Source: Aureispira anguillae
Lineage (GTDB): Bacteria; Bacteroidota; Bacteroidia; Chitinophagales; Saprospiraceae
Assembly: GCF_026000115.1 (NCBI RefSeq)
Contig: NZ_AP026867.1
Span: forward strand, 651,501-715,500
Reading direction: 5' to 3'
DNA: 64,000 nucleotides
The notes beneath the pieces are model-generated. The model was given only the letters and a program-made list of their open reading frames with translations, made no database searches and was not told where the DNA came from. The translations under genes were made by a program, and so were the position numbers. Positions 48,701-60,700 of the stretch are shown here, in pieces (the stretch's first letter is position 1; the number at the start of each line of letters is the position of its first letter).

Positions 48701-51700
48701 GATGCTGTGATTTCAGGGGGCGCTCAACCTTATACCTATTTGTGGTCAAATGGTGCTACTTCTCAGGATCTTACTGGTTTATCCGCAGGAGCTTATAGCT
48801 TGACAGTAACGGATGGAAATGGTTGTAAATATGTTAACAATGGTACTGTTACCAATAATGCTGGGAATTTTGCTCAAACTTATGGCAATGCAGTAGACGA
48901 AGTTTGTTCTAATGGAGCAGGTTCTATTGATATTGTTTTTAGTGGAGGGCAACAACCTTATACTTTTACATGGTCAAATGGTGCGATAACAGAAGATTTA
49001 ACAGGCTTGTCAGCAGGAACCTATACTTGTACGGTAGTAGATGCTGGTGGTTGTACTGTGACAACTCCAAGTTATGTGATTAATAACAATGCAGGCGGTC
49101 TAACCTTTGATAATGTGGATGTAGATGATGAAACCTGTGGTAATGGACAAGGGGAAATTACCTTGACGGTTTCAGGAGGACAAACTCCATATACCTATAG
49201 TTGGAATACAGGCGCAACAAACTCTATGTTGACGGGTTTATCAGCAGGAACCTATGCTGCAACAGTAACCGACAACAGTGGTTGTGCTATTCACACCAAT
49301 ACCTTAAACGTAGCGAATAATAGCGGTTCATTATCACTAGATGCCGTTCAAGCACAGGACGAAACCTGTGGTAGTGGAACAGGAAGTGTAGATATTACGG
49401 TATCTGGCAATACGGGACCATTAACATTTGCTTGGAGTAATAGCTCTACCTCAGAGGATTTATCCAATTTATCAGCTGGAAATTACAATTGTACGATTAC
49501 GGACTCTGTCGGTTGTGCAGTTTATGCAAATGCTACAGTGAATAATGACCCTGGTGCATTGAGTATTGACAATACCGTTATTGTAGATGAGACCTGTGGG
49601 CAAAGTGATGGTTCTGTTGGGATTGTTGTTTCAGGAGCGACTGCACCAACTACTTATCTTTGGTCAAATGGCAGTACAGTACAAAATTTAGCCAATATTC
49701 AAGGTGGTTCATATACAATTACAATTACAGATGCTATTGGTTGTACGGTATCTGGAAATGCAAATGTTCAAAATAATACAGGAACCTTATCGCTTAATGG
49801 TCAAATTATTACCAATGAGGTCTGTGGCAATGGAGCTGGTTCTATTGACCTCAATGTATCAGGAGGAACAGCGCCACTATCCTTCTTATGGTCTAATACA
49901 GCAACAACAGAAGATTTAACTAACTTGTCATCAGGAACCTATACTTGTACGATAACAGATGCTTCGGGTTGTGATTTAATCGCAGGTCCCTATACCATAA
50001 ACAATAGCTCTGGAACCTTATCACAAGGAACGCATACGGTAACGGATGAAATTTGTGGCAATGGAGCAGGGGCGATTGATATTACTGTAAATGGAGGGAC
50101 AGCTCCTCTAACGTTCTTGTGGTCGAATACTGCAACAACAGAGGACTTAACCGCTTTGTCAGCAGGAACCTATACTTGTACGGTTAGTGATGCCTCAGGT
50201 TGTTCTATGACTATAACAGAAACAGTTCAGAACAATGCAGGAGGTTTATCGATTTCTAATGCTCAGGTAACGGACGAAAATTGTACAGATGGTGCAGGGG
50301 CGATTGATATTACAATTGCTGGTGGTACGCCAACTTATACCTATTTATGGTCCAATGCTGCTGTAACCGAAGATTTGACAGCTTTGAGTGCAGGAAACTA
50401 TGCAGTGACGGTAACCGATGCCAATGGCTGTGTAGTTAGCAATTCTTATACCGTTAATAATAACTCTGCTAATTTTCAATTGGTGGGAACGAATACTACG
50501 AATGAAAATTGTGGAGATGGGACAGGAGCAATTGATGTTACCTTAACTGGTGGTCAGGCGCCCTTTACTTATGTTTGGTCGAATGGAGGAGTAACAGAAG
50601 ATTTGACGGGTTTAAATGCAGGTGTTTATGCAGGAACGGTAACCGATGCCAATGGTTGTGTGGTTACACATTCTTCTAGCATCCAAAATGATCCAGGCTC
50701 TTTGGTTGTTTCTAACGATAGTATTGTTAATGCTACTTGTGGTGCTTCTAACGGAGCAATTTATTTGACCGTTTCTAACGGAACTAGCCCTTATACTTAC
50801 TTGTGGTCGAATGGAGCAACCGTTCAAAACCTTACGGGTTTGACAGGAGGGACTTATACTTGTGTTGTAACTGATGCTGGTGGTTGTACCACAAATTATT
50901 CTGGTACTGTTCAGGATTTGGGTGGCAACCTACAAATTGCTAGTAATTCTATTGTAGATGATGCTTGTAACCAAGGAATAGGATCGATAACGACTACTGT
51001 AACAGGTGGTGGACAACCTTATACCTATAATTGGTCAGCAGTTGCTACAAACCCATGTTGTTCTTACCAACTTCATATGTATGATTTGAATGGCAATGGA
51101 TGGGGAGGAACGCCACCTCCTTCGGTAAATGTTTACATTAATAATTCATTATATGGTTCCTTTACGGTTCCTCCTGGACCAGGAAATAGCTTTAATGATG
51201 CTGCAATTCCTGTTTGTACTGGAGATACAATTGCTGTAGAATACATCGCTGCCGCTCAAAATGGCAACAACTTATATTTGTTGTTAAATTCGGCAGGAGA
51301 TACCGTATTCCAAGATGGACCTAATCCATTTTCTGGAGGAATCGCTTATTCAGAAGCGGTTACTTGTTCTTTTGTGGGGCAAGGAACCAATGCGCTTTCT
51401 AATTTATTGGCAGGTAATTATAGTCTAACGGTAACCGATACCAATGGTTGTTCTGTTAGTCAAAACTATACAGTTAATAATAATAGTGGACTTGTTAATG
51501 TAAGTTTAAATACACAAACAGATGAGATTTGTGGTCAAGCAAATGGTACGATTGATGTAACAGTTACTGGAGTACTAGCTCCAACGTTCTTGTGGTCAAA
51601 TGGGGCAACTTCAGAAGATATAGCCAGTTTGACGGCAGGTACTTACACCATTACGGTAACCGACCCAAGTAATGGCTGTACAGCAAGTAACAGTTATACC

Positions 51701-54358
51701 GTGAATAACAATACCAATGGTTTGGTGGTCTCAGATACGACTATTACTAACGAAACTTGCGGAAATGGACAAGGAGCTATTGATCTGACAATTGCAGGAG
51801 GTGCTTTGCCTTATTCTTTTGCATGGAGTAATGGCTCTGGAACAGAAGATATTATTTTGTTAACAGCAGGCACTTATACGGTAACAATTACGGATAATAC
51901 AGGTTGTAATTTAGTAGAATCCTATACTGTTATTAACAATGCGAATGGAATTACTGCTTCTGCTATTTCGACCAATGAGACTTGTGGAGATGGAACAGGA
52001 GCGATTGATATGACCGTTTCAGGAGGAACAACTCCCTATAGTTTTAATTGGTCAAATGGTGCCGTAACAGAAGATCTTACAGGTTTATCAGCAGGCATTT
52101 ATACCTGTACCATTACCGATGGGGCAAGCTGTTTATTTGTTTTTGCGGATACCATCAGCAATACCTCTAGTTCTATAACCATTACCAATTCAACGATTAA
52201 CGATGCTTTTTGTGGGAATAATGATGGGGAAGTGACCTTAACACTCACAGGAGGTGTTGCTCCATTAACTTATAATTGGAGTACAGGAGCTACGAGCCAG
52301 AATCTAACCAATGTTTTCCCTGGTACGCACTCTATTACAATTACAGAAGCCAATGGATGTCAATTGATTGACTCCTTTGTGGTGGGCAATGACGCTTTCT
52401 TTACGGTAGATGACACCGTGATTGTTAACGAGCTATGTGGAGACGCTACAGGTTCTATTGATATTCAGGTTAGTTTAGGTGGAGGTCCTGGTCCTGGTCC
52501 AACTCCTGACTTTGTATGGTCAACTGGTGCAACGACAGAGGATATTGCAGGGTTGTCAGCAGGAACATACACGGTTACCATTAGTGTGAATGTTGGACCT
52601 GGAGGTGGCTGTTCTGCCATTGAAAACTATGTTGTTTTGAATGATCAAGGAACCGTAAGCATCGATTCTATGGTACATATTGATGAAACTTGCTCACAAG
52701 CCAATGGTAGTATTGATGTTTATATTTCAGGAGATACTGTTCCTTGTACTTATGTACTGAATATGTTTGATTCTTTTGGTGATGATTGGAATGGTGCATT
52801 TATAGATGTTTTGGTGAATGGAGTATCGGTCGGAAATTACTCGGCGATAGGTTCTGGTTCATCGGCTAATATTGTGGTACCTAATGGTGGAACAATTGAA
52901 TTGATTTATAACTCAGGACCTTTTGATACTGAAAATAGTTATGAATTAGTATTGGGAACAACAACCTTGTTCTCTGACGGGCCAAGTCCATTAATTGGAT
53001 CGGCTTATTCAACGAGTTGTGCTTCAACAACACCTTTGACCTTAACGTATTTATGGTCTAACAGTGCAACTACTCAGGATTTGACAGGGGTACAAGCAGG
53101 AACATATAGTTTGACAATAACCGATAATAATGGTTGCGAGGTTAGTGATTCTGTAACACTAACTAACAATACTTTTGGATTTGGAATAGCGGGGGCTCAA
53201 TTGACGGATGAACAGTGTGGCGATGGAACAGGAGCTATTGACCTAACTGTTTCAGGAGGTACTCCTAGTTATACTTTTGCTTGGTCTAACAGCGCCGTAA
53301 CAGAAGATCTTTCGGGCTTATCAGCAGGAAGCTACACCGTTACGGTTACCGATAATGCAGGTTGTGCAACCATACAATCTTATACCATTAATAACAACAC
53401 CAATAATTTTAATTCTTCAGCGACAATAACTCCTGCAAACTGTGCAGCAGCAGATGGTGTTGTAAATACAACAACGGTGGGAGGAACAGCTCCTTATACG
53501 TTTGTATGGAGCAATGGAGCGACAACAGATGACCTTAATGGAGTGGTTTCTGGAACTTATGGCGTAACCATTACCGATGCGACAGGATGTATCTTGACCA
53601 ATAGCTATACTGTACCAAATTCTGGTGGAGGGCTAGGAGTTAATTCTACTCCAACTGCGGCTACTTGTGGATTGGCAAATGGAGGAATGTCCTTAACCGT
53701 GACAGGTGGAACTCCACCTTATACTTATGCTTGGAGTACAGGAGCAACCGTTTCAGCGGTTACTGGTTTGACGGGAGGAACCTATGGTGTTACAATTACA
53801 GATGCAAATGGCTGTGAGTTGGTACCACCAATTGTCATTCCTAATATTGGTAATCCTGTGACTTTGATTGCAAGTGATACAACGACTGCTTCCTGCTCGA
53901 CTTGTAGTGATGGAGCTGTTGATATAACACTGGGGAATGCTGGTGCTCCTTATACGTTTGTTTGGTCCAATAGTGCGACAACAGAAGATTTGACCAATGT
54001 ATTGCCTGGTACTTATCAAGTTACAATAACCGATGTGAATGGTTGTACATTAGACACTGCTTTTGTGGTGAGCTTTACGACAGGATTAGTTGAACTGGAA
54101 GGGATGGAGTTTAAGGTATACCCTAATCCATCAACTGGAACCGTTTATATTGAGTTTACACAAAATCCTGCTGAAGAAATTCAAGTGGAGGTGTTTAATA
54201 CACTTGGACAACGAATCATAGAACGCACTTATGATGCACAATCTATTCAAGATCGTATCCGCATAGAGGTAGACAATACCGTTTCTGGCACTTATATGAT
54301 GAAAATTTCTTCTGCTGGGCAATACACTACCAAACGAGTAGTAATTTTAAAAGAATAA
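45785..54358 (+). CDS. Giant SprB-repeat surface protein with T9SS type A sorting domain
   Basis: 2857 aa. Signal peptide (FLFVTVIVTHGQ), then a choice-of-anchor L domain (about 22-225; FVFLSEEYNEF). A Calx-beta-like domain is near 250-355 (DYSFIDSIITIPAGQTSSTL). A P-domain-like module lies near 440-640, with FLPDGTG at the start and LRVTDNFSQDNGYIFDWSI at the end. About 26 SprB repeats of ~80 residues follow, each with xCGxGxGxIDxxVxGGxxPYTYxWSNGATTEDLTGLSAGTY and a VTxTDxxGC end. Two repeats are interrupted by foreign modules of ~100 residues (near 1757-1870 and 2318-2410, with YDLNGNGW and FDSFGDDW). The tail (FKVYPNPSTG to VILKE) is a T9SS type A signal. A gliding/adhesion or matrix role is inferred from SprB. 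No transmembrane anchor. Confidence 0.92.
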   Translation: MMRLSLMLAFLFVTVIVTHGQLSVQKGFTAQQLGNNLAGANINIINPSIVGDTSQYGLFNFTGTGLGLSSGVILSTGDINDAVGPNVNGGTSTAYNLPGDPDLAALAGFATQDAVVFEFEFEVQGDELEFNFVFLSEEYNEFVNTGFNDVFAFYISGPGITGQENLAVVPGTTTPVTINSINNGSFWQFYNDNTAATVNVEFDGFTTLMKARRTNLTPCGVYKLSLRIADGSDDRLDSGVLLQENSLVSNSIAVNSTTVSTDTTALEGCIPARFTFNLGATATTDLNIPIRLGGTALNGVDYSFIDSIITIPAGQTSSTLIVNALADGITEGRETIELYYSPSSCAPEDTVLLYIDDATSITFDALGTNLTCNGNASGSIGVNITGGAPPYNVTYIDTATGVSNTIPATALPITGLDATSYLLRISDQYGCTADAIVVGGNFNAGQTFLPDGTGASYTSDITISGFNAGQTLNSIQQINSICATMEHSYASDLTIELVAPSGQSIQLKNVGTTGSGVNTCDLGEPIASGPTDNWSTSNTNPGVGYQYCWTNSPTYATMNDMVSTTPPGPPPSHTFTTLAGNSYTDYYLPAGSYAPRQSFFGLLGTNLNGNWTLRVTDNFSQDNGYIFDWSISLQTDLPDSIVTLTEPPAPLISHTATNPGCGLSDGAIDLTTTGNHAPFTFAWSNGATVEDISGLPAGSYNVTITDTMSCTFNYTVNLSNTGSVAISANLTHETCEGANNGAIDLSVGAGAFTYNWSNGTTNEDLSNLAPGTYTVTVSDGSCIGVESYTINAAAAIVITSSITNENCGDQEGIINISLQGGMHPFTYAWSNGETNQNIDDLQQGNYYVTVTDANNCTKVDSFTVINLVGNCVPSCDLDITSFLVANENCADGTGSIDITVFTTSGPITYNWSNGATSQDLSGLSAGTYAVTVTDAISCTDTMSFTIINQTSGISITAMNVTNEYCGNAAGAIDAVISGGAQPYTYLWSNGATSQDLTGLSAGAYSLTVTDGNGCKYVNNGTVTNNAGNFAQTYGNAVDEVCSNGAGSIDIVFSGGQQPYTFTWSNGAITEDLTGLSAGTYTCTVVDAGGCTVTTPSYVINNNAGGLTFDNVDVDDETCGNGQGEITLTVSGGQTPYTYSWNTGATNSMLTGLSAGTYAATVTDNSGCAIHTNTLNVANNSGSLSLDAVQAQDETCGSGTGSVDITVSGNTGPLTFAWSNSSTSEDLSNLSAGNYNCTITDSVGCAVYANATVNNDPGALSIDNTVIVDETCGQSDGSVGIVVSGATAPTTYLWSNGSTVQNLANIQGGSYTITITDAIGCTVSGNANVQNNTGTLSLNGQIITNEVCGNGAGSIDLNVSGGTAPLSFLWSNTATTEDLTNLSSGTYTCTITDASGCDLIAGPYTINNSSGTLSQGTHTVTDEICGNGAGAIDITVNGGTAPLTFLWSNTATTEDLTALSAGTYTCTVSDASGCSMTITETVQNNAGGLSISNAQVTDENCTDGAGAIDITIAGGTPTYTYLWSNAAVTEDLTALSAGNYAVTVTDANGCVVSNSYTVNNNSANFQLVGTNTTNENCGDGTGAIDVTLTGGQAPFTYVWSNGGVTEDLTGLNAGVYAGTVTDANGCVVTHSSSIQNDPGSLVVSNDSIVNATCGASNGAIYLTVSNGTSPYTYLWSNGATVQNLTGLTGGTYTCVVTDAGGCTTNYSGTVQDLGGNLQIASNSIVDDACNQGIGSITTTVTGGGQPYTYNWSAVATNPCCSYQLHMYDLNGNGWGGTPPPSVNVYINNSLYGSFTVPPGPGNSFNDAAIPVCTGDTIAVEYIAAAQNGNNLYLLLNSAGDTVFQDGPNPFSGGIAYSEAVTCSFVGQGTNALSNLLAGNYSLTVTDTNGCSVSQNYTVNNNSGLVNVSLNTQTDEICGQANGTIDVTVTGVLAPTFLWSNGATSEDIASLTAGTYTITVTDPSNGCTASNSYTVNNNTNGLVVSDTTITNETCGNGQGAIDLTIAGGALPYSFAWSNGSGTEDIILLTAGTYTVTITDNTGCNLVESYTVINNANGITASAISTNETCGDGTGAIDMTVSGGTTPYSFNWSNGAVTEDLTGLSAGIYTCTITDGASCLFVFADTISNTSSSITITNSTINDAFCGNNDGEVTLTLTGGVAPLTYNWSTGATSQNLTNVFPGTHSITITEANGCQLIDSFVVGNDAFFTVDDTVIVNELCGDATGSIDIQVSLGGGPGPGPTPDFVWSTGATTEDIAGLSAGTYTVTISVNVGPGGGCSAIENYVVLNDQGTVSIDSMVHIDETCSQANGSIDVYISGDTVPCTYVLNMFDSFGDDWNGAFIDVLVNGVSVGNYSAIGSGSSANIVVPNGGTIELIYNSGPFDTENSYELVLGTTTLFSDGPSPLIGSAYSTSCASTTPLTLTYLWSNSATTQDLTGVQAGTYSLTITDNNGCEVSDSVTLTNNTFGFGIAGAQLTDEQCGDGTGAIDLTVSGGTPSYTFAWSNSAVTEDLSGLSAGSYTVTVTDNAGCATIQSYTINNNTNNFNSSATITPANCAAADGVVNTTTVGGTAPYTFVWSNGATTDDLNGVVSGTYGVTITDATGCILTNSYTVPNSGGGLGVNSTPTAATCGLANGGMSLTVTGGTPPYTYAWSTGATVSAVTGLTGGTYGVTITDANGCELVPPIVIPNIGNPVTLIASDTTTASCSTCSDGAVDITLGNAGAPYTFVWSNSATTEDLTNVLPGTYQVTITDVNGCTLDTAFVVSFTTGLVELEGMEFKVYPNPSTGTVYIEFTQNPAEEIQVEVFNTLGQRIIERTYDAQSIQDRIRIEVDNTVSGTYMMKISSAGQYTTKRVVILKE

Positions 54359-54378
54359 AGCTCGGAATAGATAATAGA

Positions 54379-54412
54379 TAGAGTGTACTTTTAGGTACAC
54401 TCTATTTTTTTT
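54379..54412 (+). terminator. Intrinsic terminator after the first SprB-repeat gene
   Basis: Stem tagagtgtac / gtacactcta (10 bp), 6-nt loop, then eight Ts. Confidence 0.93.
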
Positions 54413-54536
54413 CAATTTTTTTCAAAACCAATAAATTAGTTCTGTATTTATACTGTTTAGATTACAGCATTTATAGAGACATATTCCGAAAAAAAACATA
54501 CTTTTGGGGCACTGAATTAACCGTATAAAATAATTC

Positions 54537-54695
54537 AGCATTTTACTCAAAATAATACTCCGTTAATTTTTTGCTTTTTTACAAAAAAAAGCAAAAAAAC
54601 ATCTTGCATTCGATTGATTATCAAATAATTAATATTTTGAGTAGTAAAAATGCATCATTTTGATAATCAATTGAATACGATTTTGCAACGGAGTA
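54537..54695. repeat. Nested inverted-repeat region upstream of the second SprB-repeat gene
   Basis: Outer arms tactccgtt (54556-54564) and aacggagta (54687-54695). Inner arms attcgattgattatcaaa (54608-54625) and tttgataatcaattgaat (54659-54676, one G-T pair). The copy of gcattttactcaaaataat at 54537 is partly repeated in inverted orientation at 54632-54655. A T-rich stem gctttttt / aaaaaagc lies between. The rest of the 375-bp gap after 54358 contains the terminator and AT-rich sequence only. It ends 38 bp before the gene start, so it could fold in the 5' leader. Confidence 0.6.
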
Positions 54696-54732
54696 ATGTC
54701 AAAAATCAACCTATTTTATTGCTAAAATAATT

Positions 54733-57700
54733 ATGATGAAATTTTTCATTCAATGTTGCTTGGTCTTAGTGGTAACCTTTTTGTGGTCTACAAAAACTAA
54801 GGGGCAAGCTACACTTACAGTAGATACTATTATCCATGCTACCTGCAATGCTTCAGCCGATGGAGCCATTTTAATTAGTGTTGCAGGAACGCCACCTTTT
54901 ACTTATGCTTGGAGCAATGGAGCTACAACCCAAGATTTAACAGGGCTCTTTTCTGGGTCTTTTGTGGTAACCGTAACAGACGGGCTCAGTGGGGTAACTG
55001 TGTCTAATGTTTTAACGATTAATGCCCCACCTGTTATTAATGTAATAACAGACACCATTATTAATATTGAGTGTGAAGGGGACATGAATGGAGCGGTTAA
55101 TCTGACCGTTACAGGGGGAGTACCTGGTTATACTTATATTTGGGATAATGGAGCCACAACCCAAGATGTAACAGGGTTAGGAGCAGGAGCGATTAACTTA
55201 ACGGTGACAGATGCTAATGGCTGTACAGCCTCTTCTAAATCTATTTTATTAGATTCTGTTCCCGCTATTACATTAGATTTGGATACCCTACAAAATATTA
55301 GTTGTAATGGAGCAAACGATGCTTATATCAACACGACAGCAGGGGGCGGTGTTGGAAACTTTACATATTTATGGAATACAGGACAAACAGTCGATGATAT
55401 TTCTGGTTTAGCGGCAGGCTTGTATACCATCACAGCGACAGACTCTAATGGTTGTACGGCAATATCGGGACCGCATACGGTAACTCAACCTGGTGTATTA
55501 ACCGCAACCTTAGATTCTATTACTCATATATTGTGCAATGGGGATAGTACAGGAGCGGTTCATATTTCTATAACAGGGGGAACCACCCCATATACCTATG
55601 CTTGGAGTAATGGGGGCACAACAGAAGATCTTACGGGATTGAATGGAGGTACCTATTTTGTAACGGTGACCGATCTCAACAATTGCCAAGTTGTATCAGG
55701 ACCACATGTCGTGAATGAACCAACAGCTATTGTTGTAGATGTAGATACTATTATTCATCAACAATGTGCCAATATGCCTACGGGGGCAGTTAATTTGACG
55801 GTATCGGGAGGCGTACCTGCTTATACCTATCTCTGGGATAATGGGGCGACGACCCAAGATGTATCAGGCTTGTATGCAGGAGCCAACAATGTAACGGTAA
55901 CGGATGCCAATGGCTGTACCGCTTCTGCTAAATCTATTTCATTAGATTCTATTAGCCCTATTGTTGTTGCTTTAGATTCTATCTTAGAGGTAACCTGTAA
56001 TGGAGCAAATGATGGAGCCGTTTTTATTGCCGTAACAGGGGGCACTGGCGGAACTTATACTTATAATTGGTCGAATGGGGCAACTACACAAGATATTACA
56101 GGTCTTGGTGGAGGGGCTTATTCTGTTACGATTACAGATTCTAATAGCTGTGTCATGTTATCAGGACCACATATAGTGAATGAGCCAACTGCTTTAGTCG
56201 TTGCATTTGATTCTATACATCATGTTGACTGTAATGGGAATGCAAATGGAGCGGTGTTTATAACAACAACAGGAGGAACAACAAATTATACCTTTAATTG
56301 GTCGAATGGAGCAACAACAGAGGACATAACGGGGCTAAATGGTGGTGCTTATACCGTAACGGTAACGGATGCCAATGGTTGTATCGATAGCACTGGTCCA
56401 CATACGGTCAATGAACCAGTTGTTTTAGCGTTAAGTCTTGACTCGATTCATCATGTGGATTGTAATGGCAATGCAAATGGAGCCGTATTTATAACAACAA
56501 CAGGAGGGACGACTAATTATAGCTTTGCTTGGGATAATGGAGCGACAACAGAGGACATAACGGGGTTAAATGGTGGCACTTATACTGTAACGGTAACGGA
56601 TGCCAATGGTTGTACGATTACCGATACCGCCTATGTGGTCAATGAGCCAGCAGTATTGGTCAGTACCTTAGATTCTATTGTGCATGTGAGTTGTAATGGT
56701 TTTGGAGATGGAGGAGTCTTTATAACAACAACAGGAGGAACAGCCAATTATACCTTTAATTGGTCCAATGGAGTGACAACGGAGAATAATACAGGGTTGA
56801 GTGGTGGCGCTTATACTTTAACGGTAACGGATGCCAATGGCTGTACGACAACTTCAGGACCACATACGGTCAATGAACCAGCAGGAATGACAATTTCTTT
56901 AGATAGCATCAACCATGTAACTTGTAATGGAGCAGCAGACGGAGGCGTTTTTGTTAGTGTAACAGGTGGTGCACCTGCTTATAGTTTTGCTTGGGATAAT
57001 GGAGCGACAACAGAAGACAATACAGGATTGAGTGGGGGGACTTATACGTTGACAGTAACGGATGCCAATGGTTGTACTATTAGTTCAGGACCGCATACGG
57101 TAAATGAAGACGCTTTATTGGTGATTGGATTGGACAGCATCAATCATGTGACTTGTAATGGAGCTGCAGATGGAGCAATTGGAATTACGGTAACAGGAGG
57201 TGTTGCAGGATATAGCTATTTGTGGTCAACAGGAGCCACGACACAAGATCTAACAGGATTGAGTGGAGCAGCCTACACGGTGACGGCAACCGATGCGAAT
57301 GGTTGTACAGCAACCGATACAGCTTATGTGGTGAATGAACCAGCCGTTTTAGTAGCAACCTTAGACTCTATACAGCATGTGGATTGTAATGGCAATGCGA
57401 ATGGAGCGGTGTTTATAACAACAACAGGAGGAACAACCAATTATACCTTTAATTGGTCCAATGGAGCAACAACAGAAGATATTAGTGGTTTGGCTGGCGG
57501 TGCTTATACTGTAACAGTAACCGACGCAAATGGCTGTGTGGATAGCACAGGACCCCATCTTGTCAACGAGCCAACGGCAATAAACATTACATTAGATAGC
57601 ATTAACCATGTGACTTGTAATGGTGCAGCAGATGGAGGCGTTTTTGTGACCGTTACAGGTGGGACAGGAGCCTATAGTTTTGCTTGGGATAATGGAGCGA

Positions 57701-60700
57701 CAACAGAAGACAATACAGGATTGAGTGGTGGTACTTATGCGTTGACGGTAACGGATGCGAATGGTTGTACTATTAGTTCAGGACTTCATACGGTAAATGA
57801 AGACGCTTTATTGGTGATTGGATTGGACAGCATCAATCATGTGACTTGTAATGGAGCCGCAGATGGAGCAATTGGAATTACGGTAACAGGAGGTGTTGCA
57901 GGATATAGCTATTTGTGGTCAACAGGAGCCACGACACAAGATCTAACAGGATTGAGTGGAGCAGCCTACACGGTGACGGCAACCGATGCAAATGGTTGTA
58001 CAGCAACCGATACAGCTTATGTGGTGAATGAACCAGCCGTTTTAGTAGCAACCTTAGACTCTATACAACATGTGGATTGTAATGGGGGCAATGATGGAGC
58101 TGTCTTTATTTCGATAGGAGGAGGAACGATTCCATTTAGCTATAATTGGGATAATGGAGCGACTACGCAGGATATAACGGGCTTAATAGCAGGTACGTAT
58201 ACGGTAACGGTAACGGATTCTAATGGTTGTACAGTGACTTCAGGTGCTCATCTTGTCAACGAGCCAACGGCAATAAACATTACATTAGATAGCATTAACC
58301 ATGTGACTTGTAATGGTGCCGCAGATGGAGGCGTTTTTGTGACCGTTACAGGTGGGACAGGAGCCTATAATTTTGCTTGGGATAATGGAGCGACAACAGA
58401 AGACAATACAGGATTGAGCGGTGGTACTTATGCGTTGACGGTAACGGATGCGAATGGTTGTACCATTAGTTCGGGACCACATACGGTAAATGAAGATGCT
58501 TTATTGGTGATTGGATTGGACAGCATCAATCATGTGACTTGTAATGGCGCCGCAGATGGAGCAATTGGAATTACGGTAACAGGAGGTGTTGCAGGATATA
58601 GCTATTTGTGGTCAACAGGAGCCACGACGCAAGACCTAACAGGATTGAGTGGAGCAGCCTACACGGTGACGGCAACCGATGCAAATGGTTGTACAGCAAC
58701 CGATACAGCTTATGTGGTGAATGAACCAGCCGTTTTAGTAGCAACCTTAGACTCTATACAACATGTGGATTGTAATGGGGGCAATGATGGAGCTGTCTTT
58801 ATTTCGATAGGAGGAGGAACGATTCCATTTAGCTATAATTGGGATAATGGAGCGACTACGCAGGATATAACGGGCTTAATAGCAGGTACGTATACGGTAA
58901 CGGTAACGGATTCTAATGGTTGTACAGTGACTTCAGGCGCTCATCTTGTCAACGAGCCAACGGCAATAAACATTACATTAGATAGTATTCACCATGTGAC
59001 GTGTAATGGTGCCGCAGATGGAGGCGTTTTTGTGACCGTTACAGGTGGGACAGGAGCGTATGGTTTTGCTTGGGATAATGGAGCAACAACAGAAGACAAT
59101 ACAGGATTGAGTGGTGGTACTTATGCGTTGACGGTAACGGATGCGAATGGTTGTACAGCAACTTTTGGTCCTAGCACAATCACAGAACCAGTTGTATTAG
59201 CAGTTGTAGTTGACACCTTTAAAAATGAGAGCTGTTTTGGTATTGTAGATGGATTTATTAGTACTTCTGCTACAGGAGGAACGGCACCATTTAGCTTTAG
59301 TTGGAGTAATGGCGCAACGGTAGATGATATAACAGGTCTAATTGCTGGAACCTATACCGTAACCATTACAGATTCTAACAGTTGTACCGCTATTGATTCG
59401 GTAACAATTAATGATATTCCTACAATTACCGTGACATTAAATACCATAGATTCTGTTTCTTGTAATGGTTTAAGCGATGGAGCTATTGACATTAGTACAA
59501 CAATGGGAGCGCCAGGGTATACTTGGAATTGGAGCAATGGAGCAACAACCGAAGATTTGAGTGGGCTTGTTGCGAACAGTTATCAGGTAACCGTAACCGA
59601 TGCTTTAGGTTGTACGGTGACGGCAGGAACTTATGATGTTGCTGAACCCAATGTATTGGCCATTACATTAGATAATATTGACAGTGTAAGTTGTAATGGT
59701 GCCGCAGATGGAGCCGTTAACATAACAACTACAGGAGGTACTTTGGGCTATAGTTTTGTATGGTCAGGAGGGCAGCAAACAGAAGATATTGCCAACCTGA
59801 GTGGAAGTACAAATACGGTAACGGTAACGGATGCCAATGGTTGTACAGCTACTTCTGGACCGCATGTTGTTAATGAAGCAGCATTGCTTGTGATTACGTT
59901 GGATAATATAGATTCTGTGTCGTGTAATGGTGCCTCAGATGGAGGAGTTGCTATTTCTGTAACAGGAGGTGTACCTAGCTATTCTTATAACTGGAATAAT
60001 GGAGGGGGAAGCAATCAAGACCTTACCAATGTAGGAGGAAATAGTTATACGGTAACGGTAACGGATGCCGCTGGATGTACAGTTACATCAGGACCACATG
60101 TAGTCGATGAGCCAGCACCTTTATCGTTGACAATTGTACCAACAGTACCCTTAGAAGGTTGTTTGGGACAAGCAATTGGTGTGCTAGATGCTACCGCAAC
60201 GGGTGGTGTAGCAGCTTATACCTATGCTTGGTCAAATGCAGGAACTACTGCTTCTAATACCAACTTAAACGCAGGCGTTTATAGTTTGACGGTAACGGAT
60301 GCCAATGGTTGTACGATAACAGACATAGATTCAATTCAAGAACCTGTTCGTCCAACAGTAGCTCCATTTGTAGGGCAAGCTCCTATTACTGATACGACGA
60401 TCAATTGGGGAGCAGTTATTAATATCGATGCAGGAAACGATCAGACTGCTAATGGGGTTACTTATGGCTGGACAGAAACAACTAGTTTGGGCAATGTTAA
60501 TTTTGCCAACGCTGGACTTCCTGCTACCGATGTAACTCCAGAGCCAACAACTTCTGGAACGTACAACTTATTGGTAACGGCAACTTCTGCGGATGGTTGT
60601 GTGGATACAGGATCTGTTCGAATAACTGTTAATATCAACGATTTGATAGGGATGCCTACGGCCTTTACGCCAAATGGAGATAATTTTAACGACTATTTCC

